Positions 22,333-30,997 of a DNA stretch of 64,000 nt are shown piece after piece (the first letter of the stretch is position 1; the number at the start of each line of letters is the position of its first letter). The DNA is from Eubacteriales bacterium. Its GTDB lineage: Bacteria > Bacillota > Clostridia > Christensenellales > Aristaeellaceae. Under the pieces are notes generated by a model that was not told the origin of the DNA, made no database searches, and was given only the letters and a program-made list of their open reading frames with translations. A program made the translations under genes and the position numbers. Location of the stretch: the NCBI GenBank assembly GCA_028693055.1, contig JAQUWD010000003.1:1-64000 (forward strand). The letters are read 5' to 3'.

Positions 22333-23607
22333 ATGCTTACGAAAATCCCCAAGGGAATGAAGGATGTATTACCGACTGAAAGCGCTCGTTGGCGAGCGCT
22401 GGAAAATGAAATGCGCAAGGCGGCTCGTCTTGCCGGATACCGTGAAATTCGTACGCCAGTACTGGAGCATACAGAGCTTTTTGCCCGTTCTGCCGGCGAA
22501 AGCAGCGATGTGGTCCGTAAAGAAATGTATACTTTTATCGATAAGGGCGGCCGCAGCGTAACCTTGAAGCCGGAAAGCACGGCTGGTACGGTTCGCGCAT
22601 TTTTGGAAAGCAGCCTGTACGCGCAGGCGCTGCCCATGAAAATGTACTATATTAACGCGCCTCATTTTCGTTATGAAGCGCCTCAATCAGGTAGGTTGAG
22701 GGAGCATCATCAATTTGGTATGGAATGCTTTGGCGCGACAAAGCCCTCGGCGGACGCAGAATTGATTGTTCTAGTCGTCAATCTGCTTCAAAGCATCGGG
22801 CTCAAAAATCTTTCAGTGCGTATCAACTCCATCGGCTGCCCGAATTGCCGTCCCGCTTATCAGAAAAGCTTTAAGGAGTATCTAAACCAAAAGCGAGACA
22901 TGCTCTGTAAGGCTTGTCAGGAGCGGATTGACATCAATCCAATGCGAACCTTGGACTGCAAGGAAGAATCCTGTAAGGAACAGTTGAAGGACGCTCCTGT
23001 GATGCTGGATCATTTGTGCGAGGAATGTAAAGCTCATTTTGAGCTGTTGCAGACCTATCTGCAACAGGCGGGCATTCAGTACATTGTGGATCCCCGCATT
23101 GTACGCGGCCTTGATTACTATACCAAGACGGTATTCGAGGTTGTCACGAATACCGCAAACGGGGAGTTGACTGTCTGCGGTGGCGGCAGGTACGACGGAC
23201 TGGTGGAAGAATTGGGCGGCTCTTCTATTCCGGCTGTGGGCTTTGGCATGGGAATCGAACGGGTTCTGATGCTGTTGGACGATTTGGATAAGGACGGCTT
23301 GACGGTTGAAGACGAAGCTCCGGAAATCTTCGTGGCTTGCCTGAATCAAGAGCTTGCTCCTCAAGCCTTTTTGCTGATGGAAAAATTCCGTGTAGCCGGA
23401 CTGCGGGCTGATATGGACCATCAAGGACGAAGCCTAAAAGCGCAGTTTAAATACGCTGACAAATTAGGCGCAAAGCATATGGCAGTTCTTGGCGACGACG
23501 AGATAGCCAAAGGCGTTGTTAAGCTCCGGGATATGCAAACCAGAGAAGAATGGGAAGCCGAGCTGGGGCAAGCCGCTCAAAGCTTAAAGGAACGAATCTG
23601 CCGCTAA
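22333..23607 (+). CDS. hisS: histidyl-tRNA synthetase
   Basis: A 424-residue class II synthetase that charges tRNA-His. It opens MLTKIPKGMKDVLPTESARW, shows motif 2 in APHFRYEAPQSGRLREHHQF, the HisRS-specific boxes VRGLDYYTKTVFE and GGGRYDGLVEELGG, motif 3 in GFGMGIERVLMLL, and a C-terminal anticodon-binding domain. A Cys-containing insertion (CPNCRPAYQK, CKACQERIDI, CEECKAHFEL) looks like a zinc-binding element, as in a subset of bacterial HisRS. I start it at the ATG at 22333, six bases after GAGGTG, rather than the GTG three codons earlier. It is 19 bases upstream of aspS, the usual Bacillota pairing. Confidence 0.95.
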   Translation: MLTKIPKGMKDVLPTESARWRALENEMRKAARLAGYREIRTPVLEHTELFARSAGESSDVVRKEMYTFIDKGGRSVTLKPESTAGTVRAFLESSLYAQALPMKMYYINAPHFRYEAPQSGRLREHHQFGMECFGATKPSADAELIVLVVNLLQSIGLKNLSVRINSIGCPNCRPAYQKSFKEYLNQKRDMLCKACQERIDINPMRTLDCKEESCKEQLKDAPVMLDHLCEECKAHFELLQTYLQQAGIQYIVDPRIVRGLDYYTKTVFEVVTNTANGELTVCGGGRYDGLVEELGGSSIPAVGFGMGIERVLMLLDDLDKDGLTVEDEAPEIFVACLNQELAPQAFLLMEKFRVAGLRADMDHQGRSLKAQFKYADKLGAKHMAVLGDDEIAKGVVKLRDMQTREEWEAELGQAAQSLKERICR

Positions 23608-23626
23608 GGCAAGGAGGAATGGAACC

Positions 23627-25402
23627 ATGAATAATCGCACAAATATGTGTGGCGAAATAACGGCGGAGCATGCCGGCAAACAGGTCATTCTGAAGGGATG
23701 GGTGCAGCGCTCCCGCAATCTCGGCGGCATCGTTTTTATCTGGCTGAGAGATCGCACCGGCATCGTGCAGGTGGTTTTTGATGGAAATACCATTTCCCCG
23801 GAGCTTTTGGCGCTGGCGGAAAGCCTACGAAGCGAATTCGTGGTAGAGATTCATGGCAGCGTGCGCATGCGTGCAGCCGATGCGGTGAACGCTAAGCTGA
23901 AAACCGGTGAAATCGAAGTGATCGCTGAGTCCGCCACGATTCTGAACACCAGCAAAACGCCGCCGATCTATATTGAGGACGAAACAAAGGAACAGGAAAA
24001 CCTGCGGTTAAAATACCGCTATCTCGATTTGCGCCGTCCGATTATGCAGGATATGCTGATGTTCAGGCACAAGGTTGTTAAGCTGCTCCGAGACTATATG
24101 GACGAGCAAGGCTTTGTCGAGGTGGAAACGCCGATTCTGAGCAAGTCCACCCCTGAAGGAGCGCGGGACTATTTGGTACCTGCCCGTGTAAAGCCGGGTA
24201 CCTTTTATGCGCTTCCCCAAAGCCCGCAGATTTATAAGCAGCTGTTAATGCTCGCTGGTTTGGATAAGTATTATCAGGTGGCTCGCTGCTTCCGGGACGA
24301 GGATGGACGCGCCGACCGCCAGCCAGAGTTTACGCAGTTTGATATGGAAATGAGCTTCATCGACCCTGAGGACATTCAGGGCGTGGTAGAGGGCGCGTAT
24401 CAGAAGCTGTTTAAGGACATCATGCAGATTGATATTCAGCTTCCTTTGCCGCGGATCACTTGGCGCGACGCGATGGCTCGATATGGCAGCGATAAGCCGG
24501 ATACTCGTTTTGACATGGAAATCAGCGATGTGGGAGAAACGGTGCGCGGCTGCGGCTTTAAGGTGTTTGAAGAGGCGCTGGCGGACGGACAAACGATTTG
24601 TGCAATTTGCGCCAAGGCGGCTAGCCACTTAAGCCGTAAGGAATTAGATGCGCTGGGTGAATTTGTGAAGACCTATCACGTGAAGGGCTTAGCATGGGCA
24701 GTGGTAAACGAGGACGGCACGCTGCGCTCCTCCTTTGCCAAGGTTATGCAGGGCGACAGCATGGATCGTCTGCTTCGTAAGATGGACGCGCAGCCCGGCG
24801 ATGCGGTATTTGTGATCGCGGATAAAAAATATGTAGCGCTAACCGCAATGGGTCAGCTGCGTCTGCGTCTGGGCAAGGAGCTTAAGCTTATCGACCAGAG
24901 CAAATACAATCTGTTCTGGGTAACCGAGTTCCCCCTCCTTGAGTGGAGCGACGAGGAGAACCGCTTCTTAGCGATGCATCATCCCTTTACGCAGGTAATG
25001 ACAGAGGATATCCCCTTAATGGATACCGATCCCGGAGCGGTGCGAGCCAAGGCGTATGATTTGGTCATGAACGGCATCGAGATGGGCAGCGGCTCCATTC
25101 GTATCCATCAGAGTGACATTCAAGAAAAGATGTTCAATCTGCTGGGCTTTACCAAGGAGCAGGCGTGGCAGCAGTTCGGCTTCCTGCTGGGCGCGTTCCA
25201 ATATGGCACGCCTCCTCACGGCGGTTTCGCCTTTGGGGTAGATCGTTTGGTGATGATCCTACGCGGCGCTGAGAGCCTACGGGATGTACTAGCTTTCCCA
25301 AAAATCCAAAATGGCGCTTGCCTCATGATGGAAACACCCGCCGATGTACAACAGATACAGCTGGATCAATTGAAAATTCAGTGTGTACCCGAGGAAAAAT
25401 AA
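23627..25402 (+). CDS. aspS: aspartyl-tRNA synthetase
   Basis: A 591-residue bacterial-type AspRS. The N-terminal OB-fold anticodon domain includes LKGWVQRSRNLGGIVFIWLR. Class II motif 2 appears in CFRDEDGRADRQPEFTQFDM, the GAD insertion occupies the middle, GSGSIRIHQSDIQEKMFNLL is present, and motif 3 is in GGFAFGVDRLVMIL. It attaches Asp to tRNA-Asp. Whether it also misacylates tRNA-Asn cannot be settled by eye. The ATG at 23627 has AAGGAGG upstream and the gene is co-transcribed with hisS. Confidence 0.95.
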   Translation: MNNRTNMCGEITAEHAGKQVILKGWVQRSRNLGGIVFIWLRDRTGIVQVVFDGNTISPELLALAESLRSEFVVEIHGSVRMRAADAVNAKLKTGEIEVIAESATILNTSKTPPIYIEDETKEQENLRLKYRYLDLRRPIMQDMLMFRHKVVKLLRDYMDEQGFVEVETPILSKSTPEGARDYLVPARVKPGTFYALPQSPQIYKQLLMLAGLDKYYQVARCFRDEDGRADRQPEFTQFDMEMSFIDPEDIQGVVEGAYQKLFKDIMQIDIQLPLPRITWRDAMARYGSDKPDTRFDMEISDVGETVRGCGFKVFEEALADGQTICAICAKAASHLSRKELDALGEFVKTYHVKGLAWAVVNEDGTLRSSFAKVMQGDSMDRLLRKMDAQPGDAVFVIADKKYVALTAMGQLRLRLGKELKLIDQSKYNLFWVTEFPLLEWSDEENRFLAMHHPFTQVMTEDIPLMDTDPGAVRAKAYDLVMNGIEMGSGSIRIHQSDIQEKMFNLLGFTKEQAWQQFGFLLGAFQYGTPPHGGFAFGVDRLVMILRGAESLRDVLAFPKIQNGACLMMETPADVQQIQLDQLKIQCVPEEK

Positions 25403-25414
25403 GCGGCATTCGAA

Positions 25415-25443
25415 TTGTAAAACCTGACGTTATCTGTTATACT
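25415..25443 (+). promoter_or_regulatory. promoter of the Asp23/AmaP cluster
   Basis: TTGTAA (25415-25420), a 17-base spacer and TATACT (25438-25443) lie in the short gap after aspS, about 70 bases before the Asp23-type gene. Confidence 0.65.
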
Positions 25444-25513
25444 GTATGATGAGGTTTTGCTTTTTGACGCACTTGCTTTTATGCCAAGTGCCAAACCATA
25501 GGAGGTATTGACC

Positions 25514-26068
25514 ATGGCAGCAAAAAAAGACAACTTACCCTTGACCATTAACGATGATACGGAGGCTACCAGCACCATTACCTATGCCAACGACGTAGTT
25601 TCCGTCATCGCCGGTGTTGCCGCTAACGAGGTAGAAGGCGTGGCCGGTATGTGCTCGGGAAGCGGGATATCCGAAGTCTTTGGTCGGAATAAGAACATTA
25701 CCAAAGGCGTGAAGGTAGAGCTTGGCACAGAAGAAACGTCCGTGGATATTTACTTGATCATTGAGTACGGCACGCCCATTCAAACAGCAGCGCTTAATGT
25801 GCAGGAAAATGTCCGTAAAGCCATTGAAACCATGACCGGTCTCCATGTGGTTCGCGTTGACGTACACGTGCAAGGCGTAAGCTTTGAAAAAGAAAAAGAG
25901 GACACGTTGGTCGGCTTGGAATCCTTAAACAGCCATAAGGAAGAGACTACCAAGCCGCAAAAGCCCATGCATGTCGAGTTTGAAGGCGAACCAACGCCTG
26001 CGGAAGAACATACAGGAGACGCCGAAAGCACCCCTGTTACGGATGAAAAAGAACAAGCCGAAGAGTAA
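25514..26068 (+). CDS. Asp23/Gls24-family envelope stress protein
   Basis: A 184-residue Asp23/Gls24 (DUF322) protein. The family core starts STITYANDVVSVIAGVAANE and includes EGVAGMCSG, VKVELGTEETSVDIYLIIEY and VRKAIETMTGLHVVRVDVHV, followed by an acidic disordered tail. In Staphylococcus aureus Asp23 is tethered to the membrane by AmaP, and here an AmaP-like gene follows directly. I start it at the ATG at 25514, eight bases after GGAGG; a TTG two codons earlier is unlikely. It is the first gene of a cluster leading to nusB. Confidence 0.85.
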   Translation: MAAKKDNLPLTINDDTEATSTITYANDVVSVIAGVAANEVEGVAGMCSGSGISEVFGRNKNITKGVKVELGTEETSVDIYLIIEYGTPIQTAALNVQENVRKAIETMTGLHVVRVDVHVQGVSFEKEKEDTLVGLESLNSHKEETTKPQKPMHVEFEGEPTPAEEHTGDAESTPVTDEKEQAEE

Positions 26069-26073
26069 GCAAC

Positions 26074-26134
26074 GAGAGGAAAGCAATACCTACAGGGGGC
26101 TTTTCATAAGCTCTTGTTGGCATTGCTTTTCTCT
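26074..26134 (+). terminator. hairpin between Asp23 and AmaP genes
   Basis: GAGAGGAAAGCAATACC pairs with GGCATTGCTTTTCTC (a few mismatches) around an inner GGGCTT/AAGCTC stem, and TTTG follows. It looks like a partial terminator that would lower expression downstream of the Asp23 gene. Confidence 0.5.
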
Positions 26135-26158
26135 TTGATCATCCAAAGGAGGGACTTT

Positions 26159-26995
26159 ATGAAACTTAAATTATGGGATCGAATCCTGGCTGCGTTTACC
26201 GGACTGATTATTCTCCTGATGGGAATCGCATTGTTTGTTTTCAGCGTTAGTATTTTTCCTGTGCAGGTGGATCTCAGCGTACTCAACGGCCCCTTTACCG
26301 TGTGGCAGAGAGTGGGAATGATTGCGGCCGCGACGGTAATGGTGCTGCTGGGCTTGCACGGGTTATGGTTGCTTTTTCATCGTAGAAATGACAAAGGCTT
26401 CATCATGCAGCACACAGAGCTGGGAGATATGAGCATTTCCATGAATGCGCTGGAAACCATGGTGCATAAGTGTGTGGATCAGCATCAGGAGCTTACCGTG
26501 AAGTCCACCCGAATCTACAAAGTGAAAACCGGAATCGCGGTGGAGATTCGAATCATTCTGGAAAACGGTATCAATATTCCTTTGACGGTCAACGCGCTTC
26601 AAAAACAGATTAAACAGTATATCACCTCCTGCAGCGGCGTGGACGTTTGCGAGGTTCGCGTGCTGGTTGAAACCAATATTGCTCGCAAATCCGGCAAGGA
26701 TTTAGTTGTGGACGTAAAAAAGCCTGAAGCCTTACAGCCGATGGAGCCGATTTATGCTACTCCTGCGACGGAGAAGACCGAGAATCCTGTCGAGCAACGG
26801 GAATCGGTTTTCCAAGAGCCGATAGGCCCGACAGAGACGGTCACGGAGCCAGTGATTGCGGTAGAAACGCCGACCGTCGAAGAAACGCAGGAAATGCCTA
26901 CAGAAGAACAGTCAGCGTCTGAACAGCCCTTTGAGAATCCTGACATTGCGCAAGAGAGCGTTGAGGAGGACGAAGTAAATGGAACGGCAGAATAA
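26159..26995 (+). CDS. amaP: AmaP-like membrane anchor, Asp23-related
   Basis: A 278-residue protein with two N-terminal membrane segments (LAAFTGLIILLMGIALFVFS and VGMIAAATVMVLLGLHGLWL). An Asp23-like cytoplasmic domain follows (SISMNALETMVHKCVDQHQE to GVDVCEVRVLVETN), then a long acidic Pro/Glu/Thr-rich tail. This is the AmaP (alkaline-shock membrane anchor) layout. I start it at the ATG at 26159 preceded by AAGGAGG. The tail overlaps the start of the DUF2273 gene by 17 bases. Confidence 0.78.
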   Translation: MKLKLWDRILAAFTGLIILLMGIALFVFSVSIFPVQVDLSVLNGPFTVWQRVGMIAAATVMVLLGLHGLWLLFHRRNDKGFIMQHTELGDMSISMNALETMVHKCVDQHQELTVKSTRIYKVKTGIAVEIRIILENGINIPLTVNALQKQIKQYITSCSGVDVCEVRVLVETNIARKSGKDLVVDVKKPEALQPMEPIYATPATEKTENPVEQRESVFQEPIGPTETVTEPVIAVETPTVEETQEMPTEEQSASEQPFENPDIAQESVEEDEVNGTAE

Positions 26996-27209
26996 TGAAT
27001 CCTCATTTAAAATCGGAACGAAAACCTGCGGATATCTTTTTGGCGGGATCGGAGCAGCCATCGCGCTATGCCTGATTCTTTTTGGGTTTTGGCAAACGAT
27101 TTTAATTGCGCTTCTTTTTGCGGTTGGCTATTTTATTGGTTCATGCAATCACAAGGTGGAGCTGCTCAAGGGAATTATTAACAAGGTCGCGCCTCCCAAG
27201 GGCGAATAA
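26979..27209 (+). CDS. DUF2273-type small membrane protein
   Basis: A 76-residue protein with two hydrophobic helices (GYLFGGIGAAIALCLILFGF and TILIALLFAVGYFIGSC) and a short basic cytoplasmic end. It matches the DUF2273 family that accompanies Asp23 and AmaP in Bacillota and probably belongs to the same membrane complex. A GGAGG inside the end of amaP serves as its ribosome site. Confidence 0.78.
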   Translation: MERQNNESSFKIGTKTCGYLFGGIGAAIALCLILFGFWQTILIALLFAVGYFIGSCNHKVELLKGIINKVAPPKGE

Positions 27210-27245
27210 AGAAAGTTTAACGAATGAAACGGAGTGTTGTATACC

Positions 27246-27677
27246 ATGGCGCGTTCTATTGCCAGACAGGCTGCTATGCAGCTATTGTATGAGCGCATGT
27301 CGGGCGGCGAGGCTGACGACGAATCTCTTGATTTAGTTTACGAGCAGCTTTCCACAGCGGAAGAAAAGGTCAACCCCAATAAGGATGAGAAAGAGTATAT
27401 CGGCGACGTTTTATCGGGCGTACAGGAGCACGAAGCGGAGCTAGACGACGTCATTACCAAGCATAGCACAGGCAATTGGACGATGGACCGTGTTGCTCAT
27501 GTAGATCTGAGTATTTTACGTCTGGCTGCCTACGAGATTTTTCACCGCGCAGACGTACCCGACAGCGTTGCAATCAGCGAAGCTATCGATTTGGCGGATC
27601 GCTACAGCGAACCGAAGAGCAGTCGCTATATTAATGGCGTGCTGGGAGCCATTGAACGGGAGAAGCAGGAAGGCTGA
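27246..27677 (+). CDS. nusB: transcription antitermination factor NusB
   Basis: A 143-residue all-helical NusB. It starts MARSIARQAAMQLLYERMSG, with the conserved Arg/Gln/Ala helix, and has HSTGNWTMDRVAHVDLSILR then LAAYEIFHRADVPDSVAISE and AIDLADRYSEPKSSRYINGV, the family signature. NusB with NusE binds boxA RNA to prevent premature termination in rRNA operons. The ATG at 27246 has GGAG 11 bases upstream. It is followed after two bases by the M22 gene. Confidence 0.92.
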   Translation: MARSIARQAAMQLLYERMSGGEADDESLDLVYEQLSTAEEKVNPNKDEKEYIGDVLSGVQEHEAELDDVITKHSTGNWTMDRVAHVDLSILRLAAYEIFHRADVPDSVAISEAIDLADRYSEPKSSRYINGVLGAIEREKQEG

Positions 27678-27679
27678 AA

Positions 27680-28633
27680 ATGGACGTCATAATCGGATTG
27701 GATACTAGCTGTTACACCACTTCCGCTGCTATGGTCGACCTCTCGGGAAAGATTGTTGCCTTTTCCCGAAAGTTGCTGCCCGTTGGCAGTGGAGAACGCG
27801 GCCTTCGCCAAAGCGAGGCCGTTTTTGCACACGTAAAGCAAATGCCGGAGGTAATGGATCAGCTAACGGAATCCGCACCCTGTGGATATCAAATCGTAGC
27901 CGTCTGTGCGTCCACCCGTCCGAGGGACGATGTTGACAGCTATATGCCGGTCTTTACTGCTGGTCATGGTTACGGACGAGTGCTGGCTTCGGCGTTAAAG
28001 GTGCCATTTTATGAAACGTCCCATCAGCAAGGACACATTGCTGCCGGAATGATTGGGCAACAGGAGATGCGGGATCAATTTATTGCGCTGCATATTAGCG
28101 GCGGTACGACCGATCTCCTTTTTCAAAGCCAAGACGGCCTTTGCCAAATCGGAGGCTCCTTAGACCTCCACGCAGGTCAGCTGGTAGACCGAATCGGCGT
28201 GCGGATGGGGTTGAGCTTTCCCGCCGGCCCGGCGCTTGAAAGGCTGGCTATGGCAAATCAGGATGCAACGCAAGCTTTACTTGCTGCTTCCATGGATAAG
28301 AGCGACTTGTGCTGTCACCTTTCTGGTGGGGAGACAAAAGCGCTTCAGTTGATTGAGGAAGGCAAGCTTTCACAGGAGCGTATCGCTGCAGAGGTCTTTG
28401 ATTTGCTCGCTAGAACGGTTTCTAGAATGCTGGTAGCCGGTGCAAAAGAAAAAAACGTGCATCAGGCGTTAGTAGTAGGCGGCGTTGCTTCCTCTGAGTA
28501 TCTTCGCAAGGAAATCGCCGGGCGACTGGGAAAGCAGAGATACCCCATCGATCTACGCTTTGGGGAGAAGCGCTATAGCGCAGATAACGCTGCGGGCGTA
28601 GCGCGTATTGGCTTGAAAATGTATCAAGGATAA
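27680..28633 (+). CDS. TsaD-like M22-family paralogue
   Basis: A 317-residue ASKHA-fold protein related to TsaD/Kae1. It shows GLDTSCYTTSAAMVDLSG at the N-terminus, the metal-binding HQQGH in ETSHQQGHIAAGM, the phosphate loop LHISGGTTDL, VVGGVASSEYLRKEI and SADNAAGVARIG near the C-terminus. A shorter, more divergent form than true TsaD is typical of the gene that sits between nusB and xseA in Clostridia. It may help t6A synthesis or be a regulatory paralogue; the genuine tsaD is presumably elsewhere in the genome. Confidence 0.75.
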   Translation: MDVIIGLDTSCYTTSAAMVDLSGKIVAFSRKLLPVGSGERGLRQSEAVFAHVKQMPEVMDQLTESAPCGYQIVAVCASTRPRDDVDSYMPVFTAGHGYGRVLASALKVPFYETSHQQGHIAAGMIGQQEMRDQFIALHISGGTTDLLFQSQDGLCQIGGSLDLHAGQLVDRIGVRMGLSFPAGPALERLAMANQDATQALLAASMDKSDLCCHLSGGETKALQLIEEGKLSQERIAAEVFDLLARTVSRMLVAGAKEKNVHQALVVGGVASSEYLRKEIAGRLGKQRYPIDLRFGEKRYSADNAAGVARIGLKMYQG

Positions 28634-28650
28634 CAAAGGAGGCGTTAAGG

Positions 28651-29505
28651 ATGGCTGCACAGCTATTGGATGGAAAAATCATGTCTGCGGAATTGGAAAA
28701 AGCGTTGAAAGCAAAAGTAGAAGCGCTTAAGGAAAGAGGCATAACGCCGGGACTGACGGTTATTTTAGTGGGAGACGATCCTGCTAGCCAAACCTATGTA
28801 GGCAATAAAGAAAAGGCATGTATTCGCTTAGGCATACACTCCGAAACGCTTCGTATGCCCGAAAGCACGGAGCAATCGGCGCTGGAGGCCGCTATCGAAA
28901 AAGCCAATGCAGACCCAAGCGTCCACGGAATTCTGGTGCAGCTTCCCCTGCCTAAGCATTTAAACAGCGATCATGCCCTGTCCCTGATCCTTCCCGAAAA
29001 GGATGTAGACGGCTTCCACGATATCAACATTGGCCGTTTAACCCGGGGTGAGGATTGTGTAGTGGCTTGCACGCCAAAAGGCGCGCTCTACATGCTTCAA
29101 AAAGCCGGAATAGAAATTGCTGGCAAGGAAGCGGTAGTCATTGGGCGCAGCAATATCGTTGGTAAACCCATGGCGCTTCTGCTTTTACAGGAAAACGCCA
29201 CCGTTACGGTCTGTCATAGCCGTACCAAAGACTTGGCCGAGCATACCCGCCGTGCGGATATTCTGGTTGCCGCCATTGGCAGGCCCAAATTTGTAACCGC
29301 TGATATGGTCAAGGAGGGAGCGGTGGTCATCGACGTAGGCATCAACCGCGTCGACGGCAAGCTGTGCGGAGACGTGGATTTTGACGCTGTAAAGGAAAAA
29401 GCCGCATATATAACGCCTGTTCCCGGCGGTGTTGGCAAGATGACTATTGCCATGCTGATGGATAATACGGTTGCCGCGGCAGAAAAGGCGGCCGACAAAG
29501 CGTGA
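28651..29505 (+). CDS. folD: bifunctional methylene-THF dehydrogenase/cyclohydrolase
   Basis: A 284-residue FolD that interconverts 5,10-methylene-THF and 10-formyl-THF using NADP. The active-site Tyr-x3-Lys lies in SQTYVGNKEKACIRLGI, the substrate loop is GILVQLPLPKHL, the dinucleotide site is VIGRSNIVGKPMALLLL, and TPVPGGVGKMTIAML closes the family signature. GGAGG precedes the ATG. Its stop overlaps the xseA GTG start, so the genes are translationally coupled. Confidence 0.95.
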   Translation: MAAQLLDGKIMSAELEKALKAKVEALKERGITPGLTVILVGDDPASQTYVGNKEKACIRLGIHSETLRMPESTEQSALEAAIEKANADPSVHGILVQLPLPKHLNSDHALSLILPEKDVDGFHDINIGRLTRGEDCVVACTPKGALYMLQKAGIEIAGKEAVVIGRSNIVGKPMALLLLQENATVTVCHSRTKDLAEHTRRADILVAAIGRPKFVTADMVKEGAVVIDVGINRVDGKLCGDVDFDAVKEKAAYITPVPGGVGKMTIAMLMDNTVAAAEKAADKA

Positions 29506-30707
29506 AGGTTCCTGTACTGAGCGTTACCCAGCTAAACGAATACGTCCGTAAAACCTTAGCGGGTGACCCGATGCTTCGTCAAATCTGTCTCTCCGGCGAA
29601 TTGAGCAACTTTAAGCGCCATGTTTCCGGCCATTGGTATTTTTCGTTGAAGGACGAGGATGCAGCCATAAACTGCGCCATGTTTCGGCAGGCGGCGAGCG
29701 GCGTTCGGTTTAGCCCTGAGAACGGAATGCATGTGAAGCTGTTTGGAAGCGTCGGCCTTTATTCCAAAACCGGGTCCTATCAGTTTTATGCGGATATGAT
29801 GGAGGAAGAAGGACTGGGCGAGCTGTACCTTCGCTTTGAAGCGCTGAAAAGACGACTTGCGGAGGATGGGCTTTTCGACCCAGCACAAAAGAAGCCGCTG
29901 CCCCTTCTGCCGCGCGGTATCGGGATTATCACCAGCAAAACCGGTGCTGTGGTGCATGATATCGCCCAAGTCGCATGGCGGCGCAATCCCTCCATTCCGC
30001 TTTTTCTCTGCCCGGTAAAGGTGCAGGGTGAATCGGCGGCGAATGAAATCGCTGCCGCTATTCGGCTGGTAGATCAGCTGCCGGAGGTGGACGTGATCAT
30101 CGTTGGGCGCGGCGGCGGCAGTATGGAGGATTTATGGCCCTTCAATGAAGAAAGGGTAGCCCTCGCGATCGCTGCCTGCCATACCCCTGTGATTAGCGCC
30201 GTCGGTCACGAAACCGACTTTACCATTGCGGATTTTGTGGCGGATTTACGAGCGCCAACCCCATCGGCTGCAGCCGAGCTATGTGTCCCTACGCGGGAAA
30301 GTTTGCTGAACGAGCTTCAATCCCTTCAAAAAGCGATGGAGCAGACGGCAGTAGCAGCGCTTTCTCGTCATCAGCTTCGACTTGCACAGGTACAAAGTCG
30401 TTTACTGGGTTCCGCACCAGATAGACGGCTTGAAAAGCAGTGGAGCGAATTAAACCTACTTCGGGAAAGAATCATTGGAGTAGTGGCGGCAAAGCATGAT
30501 GCGCTCCAAAATCGAGTTGAAAGAGCGCGACTTCGCCTAAGTACAGCTAGCCCCATGGAAACCATGAAACGCGGCTACTCGGTGGCCTTGAAGAACGGAA
30601 AAGCATTAAAGAGCATCGGAGAAGCGGAAATGGGCGACCGTTTACAGCTTCGCCTATGGGACGGAAGCTTGCTTACCACAGTGCAGGAGATTGAAACGGA
30701 GGAATGA
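29502..30707 (+). CDS. xseA: exodeoxyribonuclease VII large subunit
   Basis: A 401-residue ExoVII large subunit. It has an N-terminal OB-fold (LSGELSNFKRHVSGHWYFSL), the catalytic-domain boxes LPRGIGIITSKTGAVVHDI and IIVGRGGGSMEDLWPFNEE, then PVISAVGHETDFTIADFVAD and LRAPTPSAAAEL. A coiled-coil region and a short C-terminal domain follow. The complex degrades single-stranded DNA from both ends. The GTG start at 29502 overlaps the folD stop as GTGA. Confidence 0.94.
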   Translation: MKVPVLSVTQLNEYVRKTLAGDPMLRQICLSGELSNFKRHVSGHWYFSLKDEDAAINCAMFRQAASGVRFSPENGMHVKLFGSVGLYSKTGSYQFYADMMEEEGLGELYLRFEALKRRLAEDGLFDPAQKKPLPLLPRGIGIITSKTGAVVHDIAQVAWRRNPSIPLFLCPVKVQGESAANEIAAAIRLVDQLPEVDVIIVGRGGGSMEDLWPFNEERVALAIAACHTPVISAVGHETDFTIADFVADLRAPTPSAAAELCVPTRESLLNELQSLQKAMEQTAVAALSRHQLRLAQVQSRLLGSAPDRRLEKQWSELNLLRERIIGVVAAKHDALQNRVERARLRLSTASPMETMKRGYSVALKNGKALKSIGEAEMGDRLQLRLWDGSLLTTVQEIETEE

Positions 30708-30709
30708 TC

Positions 30710-30997
30710 GTGGCTTCTAAATCCACCAAAAAAGAGCCTACCTTTGAAGAAGGATTGGGACAATTGGAGAATATGGCCGAACAGATGGAACGCTCCGATC
30801 TGCCCTTAGAGGAATTGATGAAGCTTTACGAAAGCGGCGTTCAATTAGCAAACCAGCTAAGCGATAAGTTGAACGTCATGAAAGCCTCCATGGAAGAAAT
30901 CAAGCAAGGGAAAAATGGGAAACCGCTGATTGTGCAATCCTCCCTAGCGGATCAAATGAGCATGACAGAGCTGCAGAACGGGAGGGAAGAGCAGTGA
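30710..30997 (+). CDS. xseB: exodeoxyribonuclease VII small subunit
   Basis: A 95-residue XseB with the family core FEEGLGQLENMAEQMERSDL then PLEELMKLYESGVQLANQL, two helices that pack on XseA. The ATG at 30704 overlaps the xseA stop but has GGAGG only one base away; the GTG at 30710 has an ideal seven-base gap and is my choice. The end overlaps ispA as GTGA, so xseA, xseB and ispA form one coupled unit. Confidence 0.9.
   Translation: MASKSTKKEPTFEEGLGQLENMAEQMERSDLPLEELMKLYESGVQLANQLSDKLNVMKASMEEIKQGKNGKPLIVQSSLADQMSMTELQNGREEQ

Noticed and set aside
27680-28633. The housekeeping tsaD gene.
   Set aside because: Motifs are diverged and the protein is short; the nusB-folD context is that of the M22 paralogue, so I do not call it tsaD.
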